Below, in pieces: positions 11,975-22,347 of a stretch of DNA of 64,000 nt (within the stretch, counting starts at the first letter, position 1; each line of letters opens with the position of its first letter). The DNA lies in assembly GCA_038503065.1 (NCBI GenBank), contig JBCAMK010000002.1, positions 3,224,001 to 3,288,000 of the forward strand, written 5' to 3'. Source of the DNA: Paragyromitra xinjiangensis. Taxonomy: Eukaryota; Ascomycota; Pezizomycetes; Pezizales; Discinaceae. The notes under the pieces are model-generated. The model had not been told where the DNA came from, searched no databases, and was given only the letters and a program-made list of their open reading frames with translations. The position numbers and the translations under genes were made by a program.

Positions 11975-12118
11975 GTAATATCGCAAGTTTAACTTCGGTT
12001 GCATGCGAATACGTAAATGAATTATCATCATCATCTTCTTCTTCGGTTGCATGCGATATCCTTGTACCTTAAAACAGTTAAGCTATGAGTTAACAAAAAA
12101 AAAAGTAATATCGCAAGT
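11975..12118. repeat. Interleaved short direct repeats with a small microsatellite
   Basis: GTAATATCGCAAGT occurs at 11975-11988 and 12105-12118. CTTCGGTTGCATGCGA occurs at 11993-12008 and 12041-12056. An ATC/TTC triplet run lies between them (about 12024-12044). This looks like a decayed local duplication. Confidence 0.6.
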
Positions 12119-12670
12119 AGAAGCCACATCAAGAAGTGTAGTCCCTACAAGCAAAGTGTATGGTATGAGATTCTATGTAACTATCTACTTATGCTAACCT
12201 TTCAAACTATTAACTACATGTACCGCTAAATCTCCCGCCAAGAAAACCGAGTGATCCCACGTGAACCACAATTATCCTGCTACTTCGCCACTGAGGTAAC
12301 CTCCGAAATCTAAATGAGGATGATTCTTGTCCAAAAAGAAATGGCTAACCCTGCCCAAAATTCATAAGTCTAATACCTCTACCCTGTTCAAGAAACCAGC
12401 TCAAGTTTAGCGCATAGGAAAGATGACGTCCCCAGTATCTCGTGAACCTCCTAGGGGCCTCTAGAGACCATATTCACGATTGCGGGAACGCGAGCCCTGT
12501 TTACTAGCGTAAAGAAACCTTGGAGAACCACCACGTGACTTACATTCGATTACTAACCCAACCCGCCATATAAGAGGTTACTACGAGCCAAGTAGTCAGT
12601 GGGGCTCTCAGCTTATAGAGACTTAAATCCCTACCTTGGATGTTGACTTATTCAAAAATTCTTCACAGTT

Positions 12671-13810
12671 TCAATCGGAGTCATCTGAAGCACACAACTT
12701 TCGACTCATATCCCTATGCATAACTAGTGCATATGCGACATTCTCTTGCCGATGCTTTATCGCCACATGAAGAGGAGCGTCTTCATCATAATCCTCAAGG
12801 GTAGCATCAGCTCCAGCCTCCAGCAGTGCGCTAACAATATCGACATGACCAAAAGCTGCTGCTACGTGAAGAGCTGTAGCACCGGAGTTATCTCTGGCGT
12901 TGACAGGAACTCCTTTCCGGATGAGCAGCTTGACGACGCTCCCCCAGCCACGGAACTGCGCCGCCTGGTGAAGAACTGTCTTTCTATCCTTATCTAGGAC
13001 TGAGACTGTTGCACCTCTCGAAAGAAGCAGCATAATCATCGCCTGGCCTTGGTCGTTTATAACTCTGTTTTGTGCTGCGACTTGCAGCGCCGTATATCCT
13101 TGAAAATCCTTAGCCTCAATATCGAATCCATTATCCAATAGAAAGTTGACCATCGCCGGTTTCGTCTTCACTACTGCTGCATGGAGTGGCCCTGTCCCAT
13201 ACCAAACATACGTTTTGAACTGAATGTTTGCTCCCTTCAAGAGTAACAGTGTGACTAATGTCTTGTCCTCCGTGACAACCGCCCAACGAAGGGCTGTAAA
13301 TTGCAGATGGTCATATTCAAGGACAAGATCAACACCTTCTTTCAGAATGAACTCAAACAAGGCTTCACAGTACTCGTCTGGTGTTTCGTGGATCGTCTCA
13401 TATCTGGGACTGAATACATTATTATTATGTTCAAGTACCTTGATCTGGGTTCCTTTCTGAAGCAACAACCGAACAAATTCCTCATCTCCGTGGGCCGCCG
13501 CATAGAAAAGAGCAGTCGTTGAGAAAAGTCTATCTCCGCAGGCAAGTTTGCGAAGGTATTCGGTCAAAAGAGCTGCGAAACGACGGTTCGTCCGTATTAA
13601 GGCGTAGACGTCTTTTGGTCGCTGGAGCGATTTACCAATGAGTAAAAGGAGTTCATTTGGGAGATTGTCAAACGGTGGGGTTCGGTTTCCTTCTATCTCT
13701 GATGAGAGTGGTGGGTTGACGATACCGTGACCAAAGAAGTGGGATCGCGCATGTCGGCCCTTTCTTCGCGGGGGCCTCAGAACACAAGGTAGAGTATGGG
13801 GCGGGGCCAT
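12671..13810 (-). CDS. F-box and ankyrin-repeat protein
   Basis: Single exon, 379 aa. An F-box-like segment lies at about residues 45-90 (FDNLPNELLLLIGKSL, then RTNRRFAALLTEYL). Ankyrin repeats follow: the TALRWAVV, PLHAAVV, TALQVAAQ, TVLHQAAQ, TALHVAAAFGHVDIVSALL and PLHVAIKHRQ segments mark about six units in residues 105-370. F-box/ankyrin proteins are usually substrate adaptors of SCF ubiquitin ligases, and RBX1 is encoded 6 kb away. Basic residues crowd the first 30 positions (RRKGRHARSH), and no hydrophobic signal is seen. The substrate cannot be inferred. The nearest plus-strand gene starts 253 bases upstream. Confidence 0.85.
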   Translation of the reverse strand: MAPPHTLPCVLRPPRRKGRHARSHFFGHGIVNPPLSSEIEGNRTPPFDNLPNELLLLIGKSLQRPKDVYALIRTNRRFAALLTEYLRKLACGDRLFSTTALFYAAAHGDEEFVRLLLQKGTQIKVLEHNNNVFSPRYETIHETPDEYCEALFEFILKEGVDLVLEYDHLQFTALRWAVVTEDKTLVTLLLLKGANIQFKTYVWYGTGPLHAAVVKTKPAMVNFLLDNGFDIEAKDFQGYTALQVAAQNRVINDQGQAMIMLLLSRGATVSVLDKDRKTVLHQAAQFRGWGSVVKLLIRKGVPVNARDNSGATALHVAAAFGHVDIVSALLEAGADATLEDYDEDAPLHVAIKHRQENVAYALVMHRDMSRKLCASDDSD

Positions 13811-14063
13811 CGCTGTATCGTGCTTTGGTACGGCCTTGCCCGACTAAGGGGCTTATATCTCCCGGATAGATGACGTGCGGTTGCTGGAGAAGTTAAAGGT
13901 TGTTAAAGATGGCTGGAATAAGGCAACAGCGCCAAGATCTCTGTGTCAGTTCACGAACGATCACTCGCTAGGTGATATACTATCATAAATTACCCGGCCT
14001 TAGAACTCTTCCCAACTCCACATGGAACATTCCGTGTATTCACATCCAACAGTAACGGCAATC

Positions 14064-14840
14064 ATGGGTTTCTGGAGTAGCAACAACGATAGTAATGACG
14101 AAGATGACGCCTCGCAATCTAAGAAATCAAGACGCGACCAAGAAGCAGACGCCGAACTTGCAGAACTTATAGCAGCGTTCGACCAAGAACATGCATCCTC
14201 TGATTCTTCGAAGGATGGAAAGAAAAAAAGGGACGGACGGGATAGGGGAGAAATAGATGGCGAAATTCACAGCTCAACGTTTCCTGGAGAAATGAACTGC
14301 ATAACAGCTTTTGACGAGATGTTTTACTGCTACTCATTAGGAGGGCAGTTTTTAAATGGTATGCTCTTGTTGTTTCCCGAAGATAAGGCGGACTGGATGA
14401 CTTCTTGGGTGGATCAAATGCAATCAAGTGGATTAGATTGGGATCATTGAGCCTCAGATATCGGAGGTGTTTAGCTAAGACGAAAGCTGATGCTATATGA
14501 GCAGTGTACCGCCATGGTGGGCTTCGAGATTGTAGTGAGAAAAGCCAAGACTGGCGATTTTGCATGCGGGCTAAAATGTATGGTCCTGTGACTCGGAAGG
14601 TTTGTCCCACTACTCATCAATTCAACCAATATTTGACCTCCCATCTCCAGTGACGGCTAGCTGACAGGGTGACGAGAAAAACAGGCGATGATAATGGCAC
14701 GAAACAAAGAGAAGGCTGCAAAATACAAGACAGGTCCTAGTAGTGAAGATATCTGGAAAGTAAGAAAAGAGCCACTGGAGAACGCATTTACGGGGATTCC
14801 GCCAGATATGGAGGCAGAGAAGAATGATGCTGTGTCTTGA
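14064..14840 (+). CDS. DUF3128 twin-CX9C protein (Emi1-like)
   Basis: Three exons: 14064-14358, 14505-14599, 14685-14840, giving 181 aa. An in-frame ATG at 14022 would add 14 residues. I prefer 14064 because family members begin MGFW. The core holds two CX9C pairs: C-ITAFDEMFY-C in exon 1 and C-SEKSQDWRF-C in exon 2. They are joined by SLGGQFLNVYRHGGLRD, and the family tail AAKYKTGPSSEDIWKVR follows. Twin CX9C proteins usually fold by disulphides in the mitochondrial intermembrane space. Yeast Emi1 is named for a defect in early meiotic induction, but its molecular role is unclear. The N-terminal third is acidic and then Lys-rich and probably disordered. Exon 1 read alone runs into intron 1 and gives a misleading C-terminus. 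Confidence 0.88.
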
Positions 14841-15788
14841 AGTGTACGAAGGGAAGGTTTTATGTAAGTATGTAGCCGGAGGGCGTGTATTATAGCTTGT
14901 ACTCAAAATTCTTATCAATGCCCTACAACTTCTAAAATCTCTTCCTTCCCCCGTCTCCTGTTATATTCCTAATTTTTCGGCCACTCCCGGACGATACGTC
15001 TAACAAGGCTCTCGCCCTAACACACAACATGCTAGGCCAGAGTACTGCATTAACCTATTAGGGCCTTGCCAGATATATACAGCATCTTATAGACTCTCAT
15101 AGCTGGTATCTTAAACATTATTAGTAAGTTCTTTGGGACTAAACGGAGGGAGAGATCAGAAAGCTAGAGAAAAAGGAGTGATGAATTAGCCAATAGAGTG
15201 AAAGAACCAATCATACGCAAATTCTCGAGTATTTTGTTACACAAGCTTCCTGTTCTCTGCTCACTGAAACAGAACACATAAGAGTCGCGAGGAAAACGTC
15301 AAACCTTTCGAGCCACTGCACCTACGATCCGCCACAAGTACCTGGAAATGCTTTCTTTAGCGACGACAGCTTTTGATTCGCCCGCGGCAGCGCTTAGCAA
15401 GTTGGTTGGTCAAATACATACCCTCATTTTCAGATACTTATTCTAAAATACACATTAATAATGCCAATGATTTGGGCCTTCCCGCCAGCTAGCGCTTCGA
15501 TGATAGCAGACTCAGAGTCTACTTATAAGCAGAGTCTAAAAACTCCGTGAGCATTAAAAGCTCTTGAACGATGAGGTAATCACATTTATGCGGTTGTGTT
15601 AGGGTTAAGTCGCACAACACCCAGAACCAATTAGATATTGAACACTTTCAGTTTCGATCAGACCTGCCAACAAATGCGATTGTTCTGTGTTATGTAGAAA
15701 AGGTGCTTCCCCGCATGCGCAGTGTGATAAAAACACACAACCTACAAAGCTATTGCATCAAAATCTTAATCGAGAATTAACTGCAAAT
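14841..15788. other. Intergenic region upstream of the NLR
   Basis: About 950 AT-rich bases without a supported gene. An in-frame ATG at 15687 could extend the NLR by 34 residues, but that leader resembles nothing in the family. Confidence 0.45.
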
Positions 15789-18700
15789 ATGGGATTTCTT
15801 GATCGACTTCAGCAGCTAAAGCAAAAGGTTAGGAAATCCAAATCGTTCTCCCCCGCGCCAGGCTCTAGTCTCACGCTATCAAATTCACTTTCTCCACCAA
15901 GCGTGGGCACAAGATCTGTTTCCTCCGGAGGTCAAACATTCGGCACTTCTTCAACCCAGGTTGCTGTGCCTACCCCATCAGGACCTGTTTCTTCTGGGGG
16001 CCAAACACTTAGCGCCTCTTCAACCCAGGCCATTCTTCTTACTCCACCAAGGCCTGTTTCTTCTGGAGGCCAAACGCTCATCACCGCTTCGGCTCAGGCC
16101 CCTGCACTCACTCCACCAGGACCACTTTCTATTACGGTCCCGCAGCAGACAGTGTCCCCGAGGTATGCATACTAGGTGCACGTATCGTCCCCGGCCCCGC
16201 CCACTACTTACCATAAATAAATAGATTCATTCAAACAAAGACACTTTGGGAGAAGGCTGTTGATCAGCTACCTGAGGAGGATCGTAACATTTTCAGCTTC
16301 GCGAATCCAGACAAGCGCGACACGCTATTGGAAGTAATCCAAGCCACGAAAGAAAAGCGAAATCAATGCGTCGAGAAACAATGGAGGTACAAAAGGCAGA
16401 ACGGAGAAGAAGTAGTCCTGAGGGAGGTTGTAGACGGTCTCTTAGTAAGGTTAAACAAGTATGCAATTATCGGAGACACTGCTATTCAACATAATCCCGA
16501 TATAGTCGCGCTAGCTTGGGCTGGATTCAGGTTCCTTTTACAAGTAAGTGTCAATACCACAAGATTTCTTATATGAAATTACTAAACATAAGAAAGATTT
16601 CTTTGAACGACACAGAAACTATGGCCAACGTTCTCGCGGCCTTGGAATATATCACTCATATCTTGGGCAGATGTGCAATATACGAGTGCCTTTATATCAA
16701 AAGCACAATACAACTAGCATCTGCTCAAAACCTTGCAGGGTCCTTGCAAGACTTGTATGGCTCCATCTTAAAGTATCTTAGCTCTTCGAAACGCTACTTC
16801 AGCCAAAATACTGCCGGTATGTTGTCTAAAAGGACGAAGATATGAACAAGGATGTTTCGGCTTTTACTAATTTCCCGAAGAGCGAATTGCAAGTGGTATA
16901 TTAAATCCATATATCACAACCTTCAAACCACTTATGGATGATCTTAAGGACCAAGAATCCAGAACTGAGAAAGGTGCACGGGTGGCTGCGGAAGAATGTT
17001 AGTTCACCATTTAGCTAGATGATTTAAAGCTGTTAACTAACGAAATAATTTCGTAGTCCAACACACAGTAGCCTTAGGGGCTGTGGAACAAAGCTCTGGT
17101 ACAGTACAATCATACCAAAACAATTTTCTAGCGCCATGACATAAAAATACGACTGACGCTTCGTACCACAGACCAACAAAATCAGACCCGGGAACTTTCC
17201 CAGATGTTAGGTGAAATGCGGCAACCAATAATTCACATCGAAGCTAAGGTCACAGAGATCCATGAAAGCCTTCAAGGTGTGCATGTTCAGCCATTTCAAG
17301 TCTTCGACCCTCCAACTTAATTCATATAGATGCGGAACGCCTCAAAATCTTGAAGTGGCTATCGACTATAACCTATCAAGATCATCACTCATTCATCAGC
17401 TCAACTCGTCTTCCAGGGACTGGACAATGGTTACCTCAAAAGCAAGAGTTCATTGACTGGATAAAAGATGGATCATCTTCAATCCTTTGGCTACATGGCA
17501 TCGGTACGTATATCCATGCTTGCTTATTCTTCTCTAGAGCAGCTTCTAACGTGAGTTAGCTGGGGCCGGTAAAACAAAACTTGCGTCAGTAGCCCCATTC
17601 CAAGTGCAACCCGATCACAGGAAATTAACCTATCCTTACTTCAGGTCATTCGTTGTTGATACCATTAAAAACACGAATTCCAACAACGATGCTCTCTTAT
17701 ACTTCTATTGCAACTACAAGGAAGACGAGCGACGAGATCCTCAGTGTATCTTGCGAGCACTTGTTAAGCAAATCTCGGCGATGAGGCCTTCGTTACCCCT
17801 ACCGAAGCCAGTATCCGAACTCTACCGAGAAAGAGAGAAAAAGGGATTTGAATCAGGGCCCCTTACGCTGGAAGAAAGCAAAAACTTAATCATGAAATTA
17901 ACGGCAGAATTCCGACAAACAGTCATTTGCATCGATGCACTTGATGAGTGTAATAAAACCACCAGGGACAAACTCCTCCACGCATTAGAACAGATACTAC
18001 GCTCTTCAACTAGCCTAGTCAAGATATTTGTAACTAGTAGAGATGACGATGATATTGTTCTACATCTCGACGGCTCACCAAACGTTTATATCAAGCCTGA
18101 CGATAACTCCGGCGATATCGGATGTTTCGTTACCGCAGAGGTTGAGAGATGCATATCTGAGAAAAAGATTCTTCGGGGAGGTGTGAGCACTGAGTTGAAG
18201 GAACGCATTATAGGCACCATCATCTCAGGTGCCCATGGAATGTATACCACAAATTTCACCCTTAGGTAGCCCACCAGTATCTAACAGTCAGCAACATAGG
18301 TTTTTATGGGCTCATCTACAGATCATGAGCATCTGCAAGGAGAAAACAGCTCCTACCCTCGAAAAAGCTTTGACAAGATTGCCAACCGACTTGAAAGAGA
18401 TGTTTTCGGAGATTTGGAGAAGAATTCAGGATCAATCCGACGACAGCAAACTTCTGGCAAAACGAGCATTGAAATTGATCTTATTTGCTCAACGGCCACT
18501 CTCACGAGCCGAGATACTTGAGGCACTCTCCGTCAATCCTCAAGAGAGAATTGTGCAACTAATCGATGGATTGACTGAGATGACGGTCCTCGATGTATGC
18601 CAAAACCTCGTCGTCGTAGATGAAGAGCTCGGGGTTTTACGTTTCGCACACTTTTCCGTGCAGGAATTTCTGCGAGACCTTTTCGAAGCGCCCAAGGCGC

Positions 18701-21201
18701 ATCACGAGATAGCAGAAATTTGTCTTACCCTTCTTTGCTTCTCAGAAAAAAGAGGTCGTTGGGGGAAAAAACACTATGTCGACCACTACTGGGAAAAGCA
18801 CCTCAGTCTATCTTGTGATGAAAGTGAGTCTTTGATGGAGTTGCAAAGAGTTTTCCTTCAGCCATCAATAGCCTTCGACTGCTGGTGTTTTCGCAAGTAC
18901 ATACACGAAGACGATTCGCCCCTGAAAGAGATGCCACACGAACTCATCAAACCCCCATTAATGATAGCATGTGAGTTCGGCCTCGTCAACGCCTTTAGGC
19001 ATCTCCTCAGCACATGTATCGATCCTAATACACTCAGCCCTCTTAAGGAAACCGCACTGCACTTTGCAGCCTGTTTTGGACATAGCACAATAGTCAACGA
19101 CCTTCTAGGAAGAGAGGACATACGGGCCGATACTCAGGATAATCGCGGTCGAACACCACTATTTCGAGCGGCAGGAAATGGACACAAAGGAGTGGTCAAG
19201 CTACTACTTGCGGTCGAGGGAATAGAAATCAATTCCAGGGACAAGTACAGCCAAACCCCATTGTCTTTAGCGGCAGGCAATGGGCACGAAGGAGTGGTCA
19301 AGCTACTGCTTGCGGTCGAAGGAATAGACATCAATTCCAGGGGCAATCACGGTCAAACACCACTGTCTTTAGCAGCAAGCAATGGGCACGAAAGAGTGGT
19401 CAAGCTACTGCTTGCGGTTGAAGGAATAGACATCAATTCTAGGGATAAGTACAGCCGAATGCCACTATCTCGGGCGGCAGAAAATGGACACGAAGGAGTG
19501 GTCAAGCTACTGCTTGCAGTCGAAGGAATAGACATCGAGTCCAAGGACGATGACAGCCAAATCCCATTGTCTTTAGCGGCAGGCAATGGGCACGAAGGAG
19601 TGGTCAAGCTACTGCTTGCGGTCGAAGGAATAGACATCAATTCCAGGGACGATGACAGCCAAACCCCATTGTCTTTAGCGGCAGGCAATGGGCACGAAGG
19701 GGTGGTCAAGCTACTGCTTGCGGTTGAGGGAATAGACATCAATTCCAGGGACGATGACAGCCAAACCCCATTGTCTTTAGCGGCAGACAATGGGCACGAA
19801 GGAGTGGTCAAGCTACTGCTTGCGGTCGAAGGAATAGACATCGAGTCCGAGAACGATGACAGCCAAACACCACTGTCTTTAGCGGCAGGCAATGGGCACG
19901 AAGGAGTGGTCAAGCTACTACTTGCGGTCGAAGGAATAGACATCAATTCCAGGGGCAAGTACGGTCAAATACCACTGTCTTGGGCGGCAGACAATGGGCA
20001 CGAAGGAGTGGTCAAGCTACTGCTTGCGGTTGAAGGAATAAACATCGAGTCCAAGGACGATGACAGCCAAACCTCATTGTCTTTAGCGGCAGGCAATGGG
20101 CACGAAGGAGTGGTCAAGCTACTGCTTGCGGTCGAAGGAATCGACATCAATTCCAGGGGCAATTACAGCCAAACCCCATTGTCTTTAGCGGCAGGCAATG
20201 GGCACGAAGGAGCGGTCAAGCTACTGCTTGCGGTTGAAGGAATAGACATCAATTCTAGGGATAAGTACAGCCGAATGCCATTATCTTGGGCGGCAGGCAA
20301 TGGACACGAAGGAGTGGTCAAGCTACTGCTTGCGGTCGAAGGAATAGACATCGAGTCCAAGGACGATGACAGCCAAATCCCATTGTCTTTAGCGGCAGGC
20401 AATGGGCACGAAGGAGTGGTCAAGCTACTACTTGCGGTCGAAGGAATAGACATCAATTCCAGGGGCAAGTACGGTCAAATACCACTGTCTTGGGCGGCAG
20501 ACAATGGGCACGAAGGAGTGGTCAAGCTACTGCTTGCGGTTGAAGGAATAGACATCGAGTCCAAGGACGATGACAGCCAAACCCCATTGTCTTTAGCGGC
20601 AGGCAATGGGCACGAAGGAGTGGTCAAGCTACTGCTTGCGGTCGAAGGAATAGACATCAATTCCAGGGACAAGCACAGCCGAACACCACTATCTTGGGCG
20701 GCAGAAAATGGACACGAAGGAGTGGTCAAGCTACTGCTTACGGTCGAAGGAATAGACATCAATTCTAGGGACAAGTACGACCGAATGCCACTGTTTTGGG
20801 CGGCAGGCAATGGACACGAAGAAGTGCTAGTTCGATTACTCGCAAAGAAAGATATACATGTTGATTCCAATGACAATAGAGGCCAAACCCCACTATTTTG
20901 GGCCGTATATTTTGGCCATAAAAAAATAGTCAAACACCTTCTCGCGTCTAAAAAAGTGGACGTGAACCACAAGGACAAATTTGGTCGGATGCCACTCTTC
21001 ATAGCCGTGAAAGAGGGACACGGCGAGATTGTCGCGATGCTTATCGCAGTAGAAGGAATAGATTTTGACGTCAGGAACAAAGAGAACTTGTCACTATTTT
21101 CAGAGGTAGAGAAAAGGGGAAATAAAGAAATTGTCAGGATGCTCCGAGAAAAAGCGATGGAGATACAAGCGTCAGAAGTAACGACGGATGGAGACAACTG
21201 A
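15789..21201 (+). CDS. NACHT-ankyrin NLR (STAND protein)
   Basis: Nine exons: 15789-16162, 16225-16543, 16597-16816, 16881-16997, 17057-17098, 17172-17276, 17330-17503, 17560-18241, 18300-21201, giving 1644 aa. The start MGFLDRLQQLKQK matches the opening of fungal NLRs. Residues 43-111 are three 23-residue Ser/Thr repeats. A NACHT_N-type domain follows (about 128-345; LWEKAVDQLPEEDR, LAWAGFRFLLQ). The NACHT NTPase has Walker A GIAGAGKT (449-456), Walker B ICIDALDE (about 573-580) and an IFVTSRD sensor. A winged-helix stretch leads to ankyrin repeats. Units 964-1507 are 16 almost identical 34-residue copies, and about three more divergent units follow. Such proteins sense non-self and can trigger heterokaryon incompatibility or defence-like cell death. 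A possible 56-base intron at 17589-17644 is discussed in the findings. Confidence 0.9.
15918..16124 (+). repeat. Three 69-bp coding minisatellite units in the NLR linker
   Basis: Units start at 15918, 15987 and 16056. Each encodes 23 residues beginning VSSGGQT and ending in a TP-rich stretch. The period is an exact multiple of three, so copy number could change without breaking the frame. Confidence 0.85.
19156..20787 (+). repeat. Array of 16 near-identical 102-bp ankyrin units
   Basis: Sixteen head-to-tail units of exactly 102 bases. The core is GNGHEGVVKLLLAVEGIDI, and variation is concentrated at the ends (IESKDDDSQ, INSRGKYGQ, INSRDKYSR) and at the residue before the AA pair. Units 8-9 and 13-14 differ by single bases, as do parts of 3-4 and 11-12. 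This indicates block duplication or gene conversion. The repeat also keeps the antisense strand open, which creates spurious frames. Confidence 0.95.
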
Positions 21202-22347
21202 TGATGGTATTAGCGGAAGCGTACAAGAAGTGGTCAAGATATTACCATAGACAGAAAGGTTAGATGTGAACACGAAAGACGAGAATGGCTTAACGGCACT
21301 ATGGCTTGCGGGCAGACACGAGAAAGTGATTTATTTTTTTTAGTTCAGGAAAAGCAAGTCGATTCTGGTTTCTTAAATGAGGAGAACCGGTGCATGTACA
21401 TGTAGTTATCACAAGGGGGAAATTTTTTCGGCATAGAGTACGAAGTCATTTCTAAGGTATTGGAGATACGTATCTGATTTATGTAGCTATCTTTATGCAA
21501 CTCATTTCTTATGTATAAAATACCAAGAACGCAACGAGTGGATGGAAGATAAAACATGCCCGAGTGATATTCCATGATTATATAATTCCAACGCCCCTAC
21601 CCAAAAAAATAAATCCACAATGCCTCCCCAAACCCACCATAAAACTACAACCCCAACTATCAAAAGACCCCCAATCCAATCCGCAATCCCACCAAAAGCT
21701 ATCACGGCAAAGGTAACCCAAGTCCAGACTACTTCACGGACCGTAAGCTGTGACACTAAGCCAAAAGAAACCAAAAGTGGTACGTATGCGAAAAAAATAT
21801 AACCCCTGCATTGTCGGAAAGAGAAGAAAAAAAGGCCTATAACATTGCTCCCTTTTAAGCTAAAAAAAAGGGCTCATCAACAACCTCTCATCTTCCCCTT
21901 TCCGCTTTCCCCCCCCTCCCTCCCCTCACCAAATGATTCATGAGCTTCCCCTTATCCATTCCGATGATTCCCCGCCTAACCCGACCGAACCAAATAAAAG
22001 CCCAACCCATGAAGAATAAATAGAAAATAAAAACTAGGAAATAAAAGTGAAGGAAGAAAAGGAAATGGAAGATAGTCCATCTATCTCCCATACGAAGGGT
22101 ATATAAATGTAAAAAAAAAAAGCAAAACACCGTGCGCACCAAGTAATGTACCAGAACACAAAAATTTAACGCAACATTTCAAAAGAGGGTGGTGGTGTAG
22201 GTACTTGAGCCACGGCAATATCACCGGAACAAACACGCACACGCAGAAGAATTATACAAATGAAAAACCGTCACCACATCAAAAATACAAGGTTCCTATA
22301 AAACATTTCCTTCACAATTCCCCTAAGCAGTCGAGATCTATAGCCCC
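21202..22347. other. Convergent region between the NLR and OPY2
   Basis: Contains the decayed ankyrin remnant, one TACATGTA (21397) and A-rich sequence that is probably the 3' untranslated region of OPY2. No other gene is seen. Confidence 0.5.
21224..21331 (+). pseudogene. Decayed ankyrin-repeat remnant after the NLR stop
   Basis: In a frame different from the NLR frame, the sequence reads EVVKILP, a stop, then TERLDVNTKDENGLTALWLA followed by GRHEKVI. This is an ankyrin unit with an internal stop and a two-residue loss in the usual GHEKV helix. It shows that the array once reached further 3'. Confidence 0.7.

Larger units (their letters stand above)
10815..12670. other. Intergenic, eRF1 3' region and decayed short repeats
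   Basis: Besides the hairpins this holds T-rich 3' untranslated sequence, a patch of duplicated short sequences (11975-12118) and TACATGTA octamers at 11772 and 12215. No gene is supported. Confidence 0.5.

Noticed and set aside
19134..21197. Series of open antisense frames across the NLR (repeats of MPLELMSIPSTASSSLTTP)
   Set aside because: The 102-bp repeat is a multiple of three and has no stop in this antisense register, so each unit keeps it open. It reads as the reverse complement of the ankyrin units and resembles no protein family.
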